A DNA stretch of 5,545 nucleotides, taken from the NCBI GenBank assembly GCA_937952455.1, contig CALFYU010000006.1, positions 1 through 5,545 on the forward strand, in the 5' to 3' direction. Numbering within the stretch: the first letter of the stretch is position 1; every line of letters starts with the position of its first letter. A model generated the notes under the pieces. The model was not told where the DNA came from. It made no database searches and saw nothing but the letters and a program-made list of their open reading frames with translations. The position numbers and the translations under genes are program-made. Source of the stretch: an uncultured Planctomycetaceae bacterium. GTDB taxonomy: Bacteria; Planctomycetota; Planctomycetia; Planctomycetales; Planctomycetaceae. Below, piece by piece: positions 1-5,512 of this stretch.

Positions 1-1
1 C

Positions 2-235
2 AGTGCCGCGTGTACGCCGGACTTTTTCTTGTTCGACAGTGAGCACCGACTGGTGTATCGCGGTCAGTTGGACGACAGCCGTCCCGACAGCGGAATTCCC
101 GTAACGGGAGCCGATTTGCGGGCGGCACTTGATGCGGTGCTTGCGGGCGGCCCGGTCGCCGCGGAACAAAGGCCGAGCATCGGCTGCAATATCAAGTGGA
201 AATCGGGCAATGAACCGGCCTATTTTCCCGCCTAA
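2..235 (+). CDS. Thioredoxin/peroxiredoxin-like (AhpC/TSA fold) family protein, C-terminal part
   Basis: The reading frame is open from the window edge to a TAA stop, so only the last 77 residues are present and the true start lies upstream. The visible part begins SACTPDFFLFD, followed by LVYRGQLDDSRP, PVTGADLRAALDAVLAG and SIGCNIKW. That order is characteristic, from memory, of the stand-alone thioredoxin-like peroxiredoxin group, in which a beta strand and the conserved YRGQ-DDSRP segment precede the last helix. Such proteins are thiol-disulfide or peroxide-handling enzymes with a thioredoxin fold. The catalytic cysteine region (expected near the N-terminus) is outside the window, so activity and localisation cannot be judged. 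A TTG codon at 29 is in frame but lies inside the conserved block and is not a credible start. Family assignment is fairly firm; exact function is not. Confidence 0.78.
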   Translation, partial: SAACTPDFFLFDSEHRLVYRGQLDDSRPDSGIPVTGADLRAALDAVLAGGPVAAEQRPSIGCNIKWKSGNEPAYFPA

Positions 236-296
236 ATGACGCTGGGGAACCGATTTTCGTTTTTTGTGGTTTCAGGATCGGAGGCGTGTGCGGCGA

Positions 297-325
297 TTGA
301 ATGCGCGGCGGGGTCGGCTTAGAAT
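297..325 (+). promoter_or_regulatory. Candidate sigma70-type promoter for the DUF1080 gene
   Basis: A TTGAAT hexamer at 297-302 (4 of 6 matches to TTGACA) is separated by exactly 17 bases from TAGAAT at 320-325 (5 of 6 matches to TATAAT). Transcription would start near 332 and give a leader of about 80 bases before the ATG at 414. This is a motif match only, but the spacing is ideal and it lies in the sole gap upstream of the gene. Confidence 0.4.
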
Positions 326-338
326 TGAAGAGTCCAGC

Positions 339-353
339 GGGGACACTGTCCCC
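339..353. repeat. Perfect 15-bp palindrome GGGGACA-C-TGTCCCC
   Basis: Two perfectly complementary 7-base arms surround a single central base. It lies just downstream of the predicted transcription start of the DUF1080 gene, a classic place for a repressor operator. As RNA it could fold only with a shortened stem (GGGGA/TCCCC with a 5-base loop), and no T tract follows, so it is not a convincing terminator. Short GGGGACA/TGTCCCC palindromes also occur in dispersed REP-like elements of many bacteria, which is the main alternative. Confidence 0.5.
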
Positions 354-413
354 CTGTCCGGCGCAATGATCTTACGCTGAGATCCCGTCCCGATCCTTAA
401 TTCATTTTCTTCC

Positions 414-1175
414 ATGACATCCCATTCCGGATTGCCGCACCTCCTTCGCCGCATCGCGCGCCCCGGCACATCGCAGCCACGCCCGCGATCGGGGAAGTTC
501 TTCGCGGCACTGGTCGTCGCCCTACTCAGCGGCGCTATGGTCGCAGGTCAGGAAGACGTGACGGTCGAGGAAGAACCGGCCAAAAAGCCCGACGATCATA
601 AGACGTTCCTGCTGGAGTCTCCCAAGTTTTTCGAGTCCTGGGAGCACTACTCGGCTGAGCAAGGAACCCAGCGCGTGGACGTGTGGCGGATCATCCCGGA
701 GAAGGCCGTTACGGAAAACAACGGTGAGACGATTGAAAACGTTTTGATCTGTACCGGGAAGCCGTTCGGGTATTTGCGTTCCAAAGAAGTCTACGAGAAT
801 TGCCAGATCGGATTACAGTGGCGATTTCCCAAGGATGACAACGGCAACAGCGGGGTCTTGGTCTACGTCGACGGCAAAGACGAAATCTGGCCCAAATCGA
901 TTCAGGTGCAATTGCATCGGCCCAAAGTGGGGGGCGTCTTTCCCATGAAGGATGCGACCTGCGATCCGCATCTCCCCGGCAAGATGCTGGAAAAACCGGC
1001 CACCGAATGGAACTCGTGCATCATCACCTGCCGTGACGGCACGATTGCCTTGGAGATTAACGGCCAGGACTTCGGTGTCGTCAAAGGCTGCATGCCGGCT
1101 AAAGGGTTTATCGCCCTGCAAAGCGAAGGGGCCGAAGTCCACTTCCGCCAGATTTGGCGCCGGCCGCTCAAGTGA
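414..1175 (+). CDS. Exported DUF1080 (3-keto-disaccharide hydrolase family) protein
   Basis: This 253-residue protein has a basic, arginine-rich N-terminus, a hydrophobic segment at about residues 29-44 and a probable signal-peptidase site near residue 45, so it is likely exported. An acidic linker (about 46-62) follows. The rest resembles one DUF1080 beta-sandwich domain of the concanavalin-like lectin/glucanase type: GYLRSKEVYENCQIGLQWRF (119-138), GNSGVLVYV (144-152), a Q-Q pair in SIQVQLHRP (162-170), TEWNSCIITC (197-206), the NG turn in EINGQDFGVV (214-223), and the closing GFIALQSEGAEVHFRQI (231-247). Some members of the family hydrolyse 3-keto-glycosides; many planctomycete paralogues are uncharacterised. 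The ATG is the only start codon after the in-frame stop at 378-380. No clear Shine-Dalgarno sequence precedes it. The start probably includes the whole signal peptide, although its n-region is unusually long (about 28 residues). The family is clear; the substrate is unknown. Confidence 0.88.
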   Translation: MTSHSGLPHLLRRIARPGTSQPRPRSGKFFAALVVALLSGAMVAGQEDVTVEEEPAKKPDDHKTFLLESPKFFESWEHYSAEQGTQRVDVWRIIPEKAVTENNGETIENVLICTGKPFGYLRSKEVYENCQIGLQWRFPKDDNGNSGVLVYVDGKDEIWPKSIQVQLHRPKVGGVFPMKDATCDPHLPGKMLEKPATEWNSCIITCRDGTIALEINGQDFGVVKGCMPAKGFIALQSEGAEVHFRQIWRRPLK

Positions 1176-1190
1176 CGCTCAGCGCCGCGC

Positions 1191-1508
1191 TCATTTGACG
1201 ATGGCAGTTCCCAACTCTCGCAGCAGTTCCAGCGAATAGATCCCCGTGGCGTGACCATCGCTGAACGTAATGTTGTAGGCGTAGTTGCCCAGCGGCTTCA
1301 TCGCCTTGATGGTTGTGGGGGCCGCTTCGGCCATTGTCAACACGGGCAAGCCCTGCTGCGGCTCGTCCCGTTTGACGCGGCAGGTGGCGCAGGGACAATG
1401 CTCCCGCAACACCGACGGCGGATATTCCATCGTCACACCGTCGTTCCAGACGATGATCAATTTGCCGTCGCGGCTGCTAAGATTTATGGGTGTGAAATCA
1501 CTGGACAT
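1191..1508 (-). CDS. DUF971 family protein (gamma-butyrobetaine hydroxylase-like N-terminal domain)
   Basis: A single-domain protein of 105 residues. The family pattern is clear: a beta strand ending in LIIVWNDG (residues 17-24), then PPSVLREHCPCATCR (30-44) with three cysteines (38, 40, 43), and a C-terminal half with NYAYNITFSDGHATGIYSLELLREL. In the eukaryotic gamma-butyrobetaine hydroxylase the equivalent N-terminal domain binds zinc through such cysteines. Stand-alone bacterial members are sometimes found near Fe-S or Mrp/ApbC genes, but their role is unsettled. I chose the ATG at 1508 because AGG lies 7 bases upstream and MSSDFTPINL fits the usual family start. An in-frame ATG at 1532 would add MDVESGLT and is possible. 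It is the last gene of a minus-strand cluster, 47 bases after the UspA stop, and its stop is 15 bases from the convergent DUF1080 stop. Confidence 0.85.
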   Translation of the reverse strand: MSSDFTPINLSSRDGKLIIVWNDGVTMEYPPSVLREHCPCATCRVKRDEPQQGLPVLTMAEAAPTTIKAMKPLGNYAYNITFSDGHATGIYSLELLRELGTAIVK

Positions 1509-1555
1509 GGTGAGACCTGATTCGACGTCCATTCGCCTAGAAATTCGTTTGCCTG

Positions 1556-1996
1556 CTATTCGGCGTCGCTACGCCGCAAGACCAACACCGCACAATCGGC
1601 ATGGCGGATGACGCGTTCGGCGACGGATCCCAAAACCAGCCGTTTGAATCCCCCGTAGCCGTGTGAGGGAATCACGATCAAGTCGGCTCCGACATCGGTG
1701 GCGTACTCGGTGATCATAAATCCGGGGTCGCCGAATTGCACGATGAACTGCACGCCCTCCAGATTGTTCTCGGCGGTATATTCGGCAAAGGATTTCCGCA
1801 CCGCTTTCTCGCGGGACTCGTCGTTGACCTCGCCCCAGACCACGCCGGGCGAAAGTCCCTCCAACGGGACCAGCACGTGTACCACGTGCACGTCGGCGGG
1901 CGAAGCGGCCATTTCCACGGCGGTCGATATCGCCGCCAGCGACGTGTCGGAAAAATCGACGGGGATTACCACCTTTTGTTTGGGCAGCCAGGACAT
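1556..1996 (-). CDS. UspA-family universal stress protein
   Basis: A 146-residue single-domain cytoplasmic protein, normal for a one-domain Usp. It starts MSWLPKQKVVIPVDFSDTS, in which the strand VVIPVD (9-14) carries the conserved Asp14. The nucleotide-binding loop at 110-124 reads PSHG, nine residues, GS, followed by VAERVIRHADCAVLVLRR. The usual ATP-binding Usp motif is G-x2-G-x9-G(S/T); here the first glycine is Pro110, so the loop is nearly but not fully canonical, and ATP binding is plausible rather than certain. The ATG at 1996 is chosen because AAGGA lies 9 bases upstream and the conserved domain starts at once. An in-frame start at 2116 would add 40 unconserved residues and overlap the upstream transporter gene by 59 bases. 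It follows the AGCS gene by 61 bases on the same strand, suggesting co-transcription of a stress-response protein with a sodium-coupled transporter. Confidence 0.93.
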   Translation of the reverse strand: MSWLPKQKVVIPVDFSDTSLAAISTAVEMAASPADVHVVHVLVPLEGLSPGVVWGEVNDESREKAVRKSFAEYTAENNLEGVQFIVQFGDPGFMITEYATDVGADLIVIPSHGYGGFKRLVLGSVAERVIRHADCAVLVLRRSDAE

Positions 1997-2057
1997 GTTC
2001 GTGCATCCTTTGGAATCGCGCGACTTAGTAGGCGGTATCGAACGCCCCACATCGCGC

Positions 2058-3737
2058 TCATTTGTGTACTTTGAATTCGCCCGCCTTATAACGCCGCCAG
2101 TAGTCGTCGAGATCACGGCGGACTTTGCCGCTGAGTAGCGCCACGCCGAGTACGTTCGGGAACGCCATCGTGAGGATCATCAGGTCGCTGAAATCCAAAA
2201 CATTTTTCGCTGAAACAATCGACCCCAAAAAAACGAACACCAAAAACAGCATCTTGTAAGGCAGCGACGCCCTGCGGCCGAACAGCGTGGTCGCGCAGCG
2301 TTCTCCATAATAGGACCAACTGATCATCGTGGAGTAGGCGAACAGCACCACCGCCACCGACAGCAGGTAGGGAAACCAAGAGACCTGCAGCTCCAGGGCT
2401 TTGGATGTCAGTGCCGCACCTTTATCACCGATCACGTATTCCTGAAGATCCGGATATTTCGCCGGGTCGTAGACCTGCGTGATGACGATCACCAGACCGG
2501 TCATCATACAGACAATGACCGTGTCAATAACCGGCCCCAGCGGCGCCGCGGCCCCTTCGCGGATCGGTTCTTCGGCCTTGGCAGCGGCATGGGCGATGGC
2601 CGCCGAACCGCTGCCCGCTTCGTTGGAGAACGCCGCTCGCTTAAAACCGATGACCAATACCCCCAGCACACCCCCCTTTGCGGCATCGGCGTTGAATGCC
2701 GTCCTGATAATCTCTTCAAAAGCCCAGGGAATGCGGTCGTAATTGGCAAACAAGATGTAGAGCGCAATCAAAATATACAGCCCGCACATCAGCGGCACTA
2801 TCTTTTCCGCCGTCGCGGCGATGCGGCGAATCCCGCCGATGATTACGACCCCCACGGCGGCCGCCATCACCAGTCCATAGACGTACTCATGACCGTCATC
2901 AAGCCAGGTCAACTGAGTCTTGATGGCCCCCAGCGATTGGTCCACCTGAAAGGCACACCCGCCGCCGAACGAGGCCATCACGCAAAAGACGGAAAACAAA
3001 ACGGCCAGGAACGTGCCCAAGACTCCCAAACCCATCTCACGCAGACCATCGGCCAAGTACCGCATCGGTCCACCGGAGACCTGCCCGTCCGGATCAACGT
3101 GTCGATACGACTGGGCGAGCGTGCACTCCACAAACTTGCTGCTCATTCCCAACACGCCCGCGATCAGCATCCAGAACAGTGCGCCGGGCCCGCCCGTGCC
3201 GACGGCGATCGCCACGCCGCCGATGTTGCCCAACCCGACCGTCGCCGAGAGCGCCGAAGCGAGCGCCTGGAAGTGCGACACTTCCCCTTCGTCTTCGGGA
3301 TCGTCATAGTCCCCTTTGACCACGCGGATCGCATGCCAAAAGCCGCGGATATTAATAAAGCCCATCCGAAAGGTAAAAAACGTCGCGCCGGCCACCAACC
3401 AGACGACGACCACCGGGAGTTGCGTCCCGATTAGTTTCTGTTGATTTTCGGGCAGGTCCGCGGTCGCGGGGTCGACTGACGGACGCCACGCGCCGGCGGA
3501 AAAGTCATAGTAGGGGATCGGATAAAAGGCGACCGCGGCGACCGGCTTGACAAGGTACTTTGCGAAGAACGCATCGACCGCTTGAATCCATGCCGGCGAT
3601 TCCGCCGCCGGCGACTCGGCCGCCTCTGAGTCTGCTGCGGACGGCACCGCCGCCTCTTGCGCAGCCAACGGGCTGGAAATCACGAAAAAAGAGACAGCGG
3701 CCAGGGCCACGACGACACCGTAACAGGATTTGCGCAT
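2058..3737 (-). CDS. AGCS family sodium:alanine/amino-acid symporter
   Basis: A polytopic inner-membrane protein of 559 residues that would import a small neutral amino acid (alanine or glycine type) with Na+. Family blocks appear in order: VGLGNIGGVAIAVGTGGPGA (167-186), SGGPMRYL (221-228), AAFSNEAGSGSAAIAHAAA (368-386), PIREG followed by LGPVIDTVIVC (391-410), and STMISWSYYGE (469-479). About ten hydrophobic segments are visible between residues 106 and 536. The protein is longer than usual AGCS members (about 450-490) because of its N-terminus: a signal-peptide-like segment (1-27), an Ala/Glu/Ser/Pro stretch (28-48), and a further loop (about 72-104) before the first transport helix. Two core blocks differ from the textbook forms: VGLGN instead of VGTGN, and KRAAFSNEAGSGSAA instead of RGIFSNEAGLGSAP. 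The ATG at 3737 preserves the signal peptide; AGGGG lies 12 bases upstream, rather far. It is the first gene of the AGCS-Usp-DUF971 cluster. Confidence 0.94.
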   Translation of the reverse strand: MRKSCYGVVVALAAVSFFVISSPLAAQEAAVPSAADSEAAESPAAESPAWIQAVDAFFAKYLVKPVAAVAFYPIPYYDFSAGAWRPSVDPATADLPENQQKLIGTQLPVVVVWLVAGATFFTFRMGFINIRGFWHAIRVVKGDYDDPEDEGEVSHFQALASALSATVGLGNIGGVAIAVGTGGPGALFWMLIAGVLGMSSKFVECTLAQSYRHVDPDGQVSGGPMRYLADGLREMGLGVLGTFLAVLFSVFCVMASFGGGCAFQVDQSLGAIKTQLTWLDDGHEYVYGLVMAAAVGVVIIGGIRRIAATAEKIVPLMCGLYILIALYILFANYDRIPWAFEEIIRTAFNADAAKGGVLGVLVIGFKRAAFSNEAGSGSAAIAHAAAKAEEPIREGAAAPLGPVIDTVIVCMMTGLVIVITQVYDPAKYPDLQEYVIGDKGAALTSKALELQVSWFPYLLSVAVVLFAYSTMISWSYYGERCATTLFGRRASLPYKMLFLVFVFLGSIVSAKNVLDFSDLMILTMAFPNVLGVALLSGKVRRDLDDYWRRYKAGEFKVHK

Positions 3738-3803
3738 GTCGAACTTGTTCCCCTTTGGATTCTTACGTCGTCGTCCCGGCGTTGGGCGTTTGCCGGACGA
3801 ACG

Positions 3804-3809
3804 ACTATA
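3804..3809 (-). promoter_or_regulatory. Candidate -10 element for the AGCS-Usp-DUF971 operon
   Basis: On the minus strand this reads TATAGT, 5 of 6 matches to TATAAT, which would place transcription start near 3797 with a leader of about 60 bases. The hexamer 17 bases upstream (TTTCGC) is a poor -35, so the promoter would be weak, activator-dependent, or use another sigma factor. Confidence 0.33.
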
Positions 3810-3835
3810 GCAGGCCGATAGTTAGGGCGAAACAT

Positions 3836-3845
3836 CGAACGTTCG
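3836..3845. promoter_or_regulatory. Palindrome CGAACGTTCG, possible operator of the AGCS operon
   Basis: A perfect 10-bp palindrome. Its centre lies about 43 bases upstream of the transcription start inferred for the minus-strand operon, a common position for an activator site next to a poor -35. The half-site CGAACG recurs at 3798-3803, on the other side of the -10-like element. No regulator can be named. Confidence 0.3.
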
Positions 3846-3902
3846 TTCACCCCACCGCGGCGGCGAAACCTCGGCGGGGAACGGGGCTGCAAAAAACGCG
3901 CC

Positions 3903-4046
3903 GCCAAGTTGGCTGGGGTTCCTCGCGAGCCATCTTGGCAATAAGCGAATTCTTTTTCACACCTTTGGTTGTCAATATTGTGGCAAATGTATAGGATTGA
4001 TTCGTCGAAAGGGCCATCTGGCGGCGGTCGGCCGCCAAGAAATGGC
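3903..4046. promoter_or_regulatory. Cluster of GCCA/TGGC dyads around the SufR-like gene promoter (putative operator array)
   Basis: Four exact dyads of the form GCCA-N(2-5)-TGGC occur in 144 bases: GCCAAGTTGGC (3903-3913), GCCATCTTGGC (3929-3939), GCCATCTGGC (4013-4022) and GCCAAGAAATGGC (4034-4046). A related imperfect dyad, TTGTCA-N6-TGGCAA (3969-3986), covers the predicted -35 hexamer. The copies lie upstream of, over and downstream of the predicted promoter, and the last includes the ATG of the gene. This fits binding by a dimeric winged-helix protein, perhaps the adjacent regulator acting on its own gene, but that link is inference. The spacing within dyads varies, which argues for caution. 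Confidence 0.4.
3969..3997 (+). promoter_or_regulatory. Candidate sigma70-type promoter of the SufR-like gene
   Basis: TTGTCA at 3969-3974 (5 of 6 matches to TTGACA) and TAGGAT at 3992-3997 (4 of 6 matches to TATAAT) are separated by 17 bases. Transcription would start near 4004, which leaves about 38 bases before the ATG at 4042 and places the in-frame TTG at 3997 inside the promoter, arguing against that TTG as a start codon. The perfect 8-bp palindrome CAATATTG (3973-3980) begins at the end of the -35 hexamer. Confidence 0.45.
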
Positions 4047-4716
4047 GCAAACCGTTATGAAGAAAACACTTGAGAACCAAGAACGCGAGTTTCTGGAGCG
4101 GTTGCAGCGGCTCGGCCGTGCGACGGTTCAAGAGATTTGCCAAGATTTGGGAGTGACGGCCACAGCGGTCCGCCACCGTTTAGTTCGGCTGCAAAGTCTC
4201 GGATTCGTGGCGCGAGATCTCGTTCGTGAAGGACGAGGGCGGCCGCACCACGTGTATCGGGTCACGACGGCCGGCCAACGCGAATTGGGCGACAATTACG
4301 GCGATCTGGCGCTCGTCTTGTGGCGGGAACTGCAGAGCATCCCGGATGAAGCGGTTCGGACGCGGGTTGAGCGGCGAATCCGCGACGCGATGGTGTCGCA
4401 ATATGGCAATACGGTCAACGGCGGTAACTTGATCGACCGCTTCAAACAGTTGGGAGCTGCCCTATCGGATCGGGGATACGACGTCGAAGTCGACGACTCG
4501 GCCGAGTTGCCGGTTCTGCGAGAAAACAGCTGCCCCTACCAGGAATTGGCAGACAACGACCGCGGAATTTGCGAGATGGAAGAGGAAGTTTTTGAGAAGG
4601 TATTGGGAGTGCCGCTGAAGCTGTCGCAGTGCTTCTTGGACGGACACTCGTGCTGCGAATTTGAACCGGCGGAAGTCACTCCGCAGTGGGTTAAGGAAGA
4701 CGCTTCCAGCCGGTAA
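4042..4716 (+). CDS. SufR-like winged-helix transcriptional regulator with C-terminal cysteine (Fe-S) motif
   Basis: A 224-residue DNA-binding protein. Residues about 10-78 form a winged helix-turn-helix of the ArsR/DeoR-like kind (COG2345 style): EREFLERLQRLGRATVQEIC, LGVTATAVRHRLVRLQSLGF as the helix-turn-helix, and a wing with EGRGRPHHVYRVTTAG. The C-terminal half has a cysteine cluster: Cys164, Cys177 (12 residues between), then Cys197, Cys204 and Cys205 in SQCFLDGHSCCEF. SufR proteins bind an Fe-S cluster through C-terminal cysteines and repress suf genes; the first C-x12-C spacing agrees with the SufR motif as I remember it, while the later spacing differs. A probable sufC begins two genes downstream, which supports a role in Fe-S homeostasis. 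Start: ATG at 4042 fits the predicted promoter; ATG at 4057 (219 residues) and TTG at 3997 (239 residues) are alternatives, and none has a well-placed Shine-Dalgarno sequence. Confidence 0.82.
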   Translation: MAQTVMKKTLENQEREFLERLQRLGRATVQEICQDLGVTATAVRHRLVRLQSLGFVARDLVREGRGRPHHVYRVTTAGQRELGDNYGDLALVLWRELQSIPDEAVRTRVERRIRDAMVSQYGNTVNGGNLIDRFKQLGAALSDRGYDVEVDDSAELPVLRENSCPYQELADNDRGICEMEEEVFEKVLGVPLKLSQCFLDGHSCCEFEPAEVTPQWVKEDASSR

Positions 4717-4748
4717 TTCCCACTGGATTGCGATAGGAAACAGAGTTG

Positions 4749-4833
4749 CTAAAGTGGACAAATCCGTTCGGCGGCGACAAAACCGACTGACCGGCCCTCC
4801 TCGAGCGCAAACGCGTTCTTCCCGCCACTTTAG
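4749..4833. repeat. 9-bp perfect inverted repeat between the regulator gene and nuoB
   Basis: CTAAAGTGG (4749-4757) is repeated as its exact reverse complement CCACTTTAG (4825-4833), with 67 bases between. Both arms lie in the 150-base gap before nuoB. They could be a pair of operator half-sites bridged by looping or a long-range stem in the nuoB leader RNA. Chance occurrence in a gap this size is possible at roughly the few-percent level. Confidence 0.4.
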
Positions 4834-4866
4834 AGACCGTAAATATTCGAAGGCAGACTACCGCAC

Positions 4867-5418
4867 ATGACCTGGATCGACGAACAATTCGAAGAAAACC
4901 TTGTGATCACCACGTTGGAGCAGGGTATGAACTGGGCGCGGCAGTCCAGCATCTGGCCCATGACGTTTGGCTTGGCCTGTTGCGCGATTGAAATGATGGC
5001 GGCTGGGGCCAGCCGCTTCGATCTGGATCGATTCGGGGCCGGTGCGTTTCGCGCCACGCCGCGGCAAGCCGACTTGATGATTGTGGCCGGGACGGTGACG
5101 CACAAGATGGCCAGCCGCGTCCGCCGCTTGTACGAACAAATGCCCGACCCCAAATACGTGATCGCCATGGGGGCCTGTACGGTCGGCGGCGGCCCGTATT
5201 TCAAGTATGGCTATCACGTGGTCAAAGGGGTTGATCTGGTGGTGCCGGTCGACGTGTATGTCCCCGGCTGCCCTCCGCGGCCCGAAGCACTCTTGGAAGG
5301 CCTGATGCGGATTCAGGACAAGATCAAAGCCAAACGGATTGCCAAGGGCGCGGTCGAATCGCTGCCCATCCCGCACCACACCGGCCATGCCACGGTTCCG
5401 GAAGTTTTAGAGGTGTAA
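4867..5418 (+). CDS. nuoB: NADH-quinone oxidoreductase subunit B (NuoB), Complex I cluster N2 subunit
   Basis: NuoB carries the [4Fe-4S] cluster N2, the last electron carrier before quinone in respiratory Complex I, on the cytoplasmic arm next to the membrane. The 183-residue protein has all four expected ligands: the tandem Cys38-Cys39 in FGLACCAIEMMA, Cys104 in MGACTVGGGPY, and Cys135 in VPGCPPRPEALLEGL. Other conserved parts include FGAGAFRATPRQADLMIVAG (56-75) and PVDVYVPGCPPRPE (127-140). Length is normal, with a short unconserved tail after residue 160. The ATG is followed at once by a typical N-terminus (MTWIDEQFEENLVITTLEQG); no strong Shine-Dalgarno sequence is seen. The context is unusual: nuoA does not precede it and nuoC does not follow. 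It stands alone between a SufR-like regulator (150 bases upstream) and a probable sufC (94 bases downstream). All ligands are intact, so it is likely functional, but whether it serves the main Complex I or is a second copy cannot be told here. Confidence 0.93.
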   Translation: MTWIDEQFEENLVITTLEQGMNWARQSSIWPMTFGLACCAIEMMAAGASRFDLDRFGAGAFRATPRQADLMIVAGTVTHKMASRVRRLYEQMPDPKYVIAMGACTVGGGPYFKYGYHVVKGVDLVVPVDVYVPGCPPRPEALLEGLMRIQDKIKAKRIAKGAVESLPIPHHTGHATVPEVLEV

Positions 5419-5427
5419 CTGAGCGGC

Positions 5428-5443
5428 GTGCCGGCTGCGGCAC
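5428..5443 (+). other. GC-rich hairpin between nuoB and the putative sufC
   Basis: GTGCCG (5428-5433), a GCTG loop and CGGCAC (5438-5443) form a perfect 6-bp stem with a tetraloop, starting 10 bases after the nuoB stop. No run of T follows, so it is not a standard intrinsic terminator. It may stabilise the nuoB 3' end, partly attenuate read-through, or have no role. Confidence 0.4.
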
Positions 5444-5512
5444 ACACGAATTTAAGCTCTACCAAGTTCTGAAAAGATTGAAATCGCGGAAAGGCAAGTT
5501 AGCGAACCAGGA

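Larger units (their letters stand above)
3738..4041. other. Divergent intergenic region between the AGCS operon and the SufR-like gene
   Basis: These 304 bases hold no credible gene. They serve as the shared upstream region of two oppositely oriented transcription units. Visible content: a leader and -10-like element for the minus operon (3804-3809), a 10-bp palindrome (3836-3845), a GC-rich stretch (about 3852-3905), two GCCA-N3-TGGC dyads (3903-3913 and 3929-3939), a sigma70-like promoter for the plus gene (3969-3997) with an overlapping imperfect dyad, and another GCCA/TGGC dyad (4013-4022) in its presumed leader. Confidence 0.7.

Noticed and set aside
225..266. Possible intrinsic terminator after the thioredoxin-like gene (TTCCC/GGGAA stem, T-rich stretch)
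   Set aside because: The stem is only 5 bp, starts inside the coding sequence, has a 15-base loop, and the T-rich stretch begins several bases later and is interrupted.
1176..1190. Bidirectional terminator between the convergent DUF1080 and DUF971 genes
   Set aside because: The gap is just 15 bases, and no stable hairpin with a T tract is visible in it or at the gene ends.
1186..2064. Exact 12-bp repeat CGCGCTCATTTG at 1186-1197 and 2053-2064, both covering stop codons of minus-strand genes
   Set aside because: About one 12-mer repeat is expected by chance in a window this long, and the shared bases partly reflect a Lys-stop codon pair, so no function is claimed.
1997..2116. N-terminal extension of the UspA protein from an upstream start
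   Set aside because: It would overlap the transporter gene by 59 bases and add residues unlike any Usp; the ATG at 1996 has a reasonable ribosome site.
2589..3434. 281-codon open frame on the plus strand opposite the AGCS gene
   Set aside because: It lies wholly antisense to a gene with clear family motifs, its translation is basic and low in hydrophobic order with no recognised domain, and it is explained by GC-biased codon use on the other strand.
3997..4041. TTG at 3997 as the start of the SufR-like protein
   Set aside because: It overlaps the predicted -10 element, AGGA directly abuts it with no spacer, and the extra 15 residues precede the region expected to be conserved.
4858..5388. 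176-codon open frame on the minus strand opposite nuoB
   Set aside because: Complete overlap with a well-supported NuoB; the His/Arg/Pro-rich translation resembles a shadow frame.
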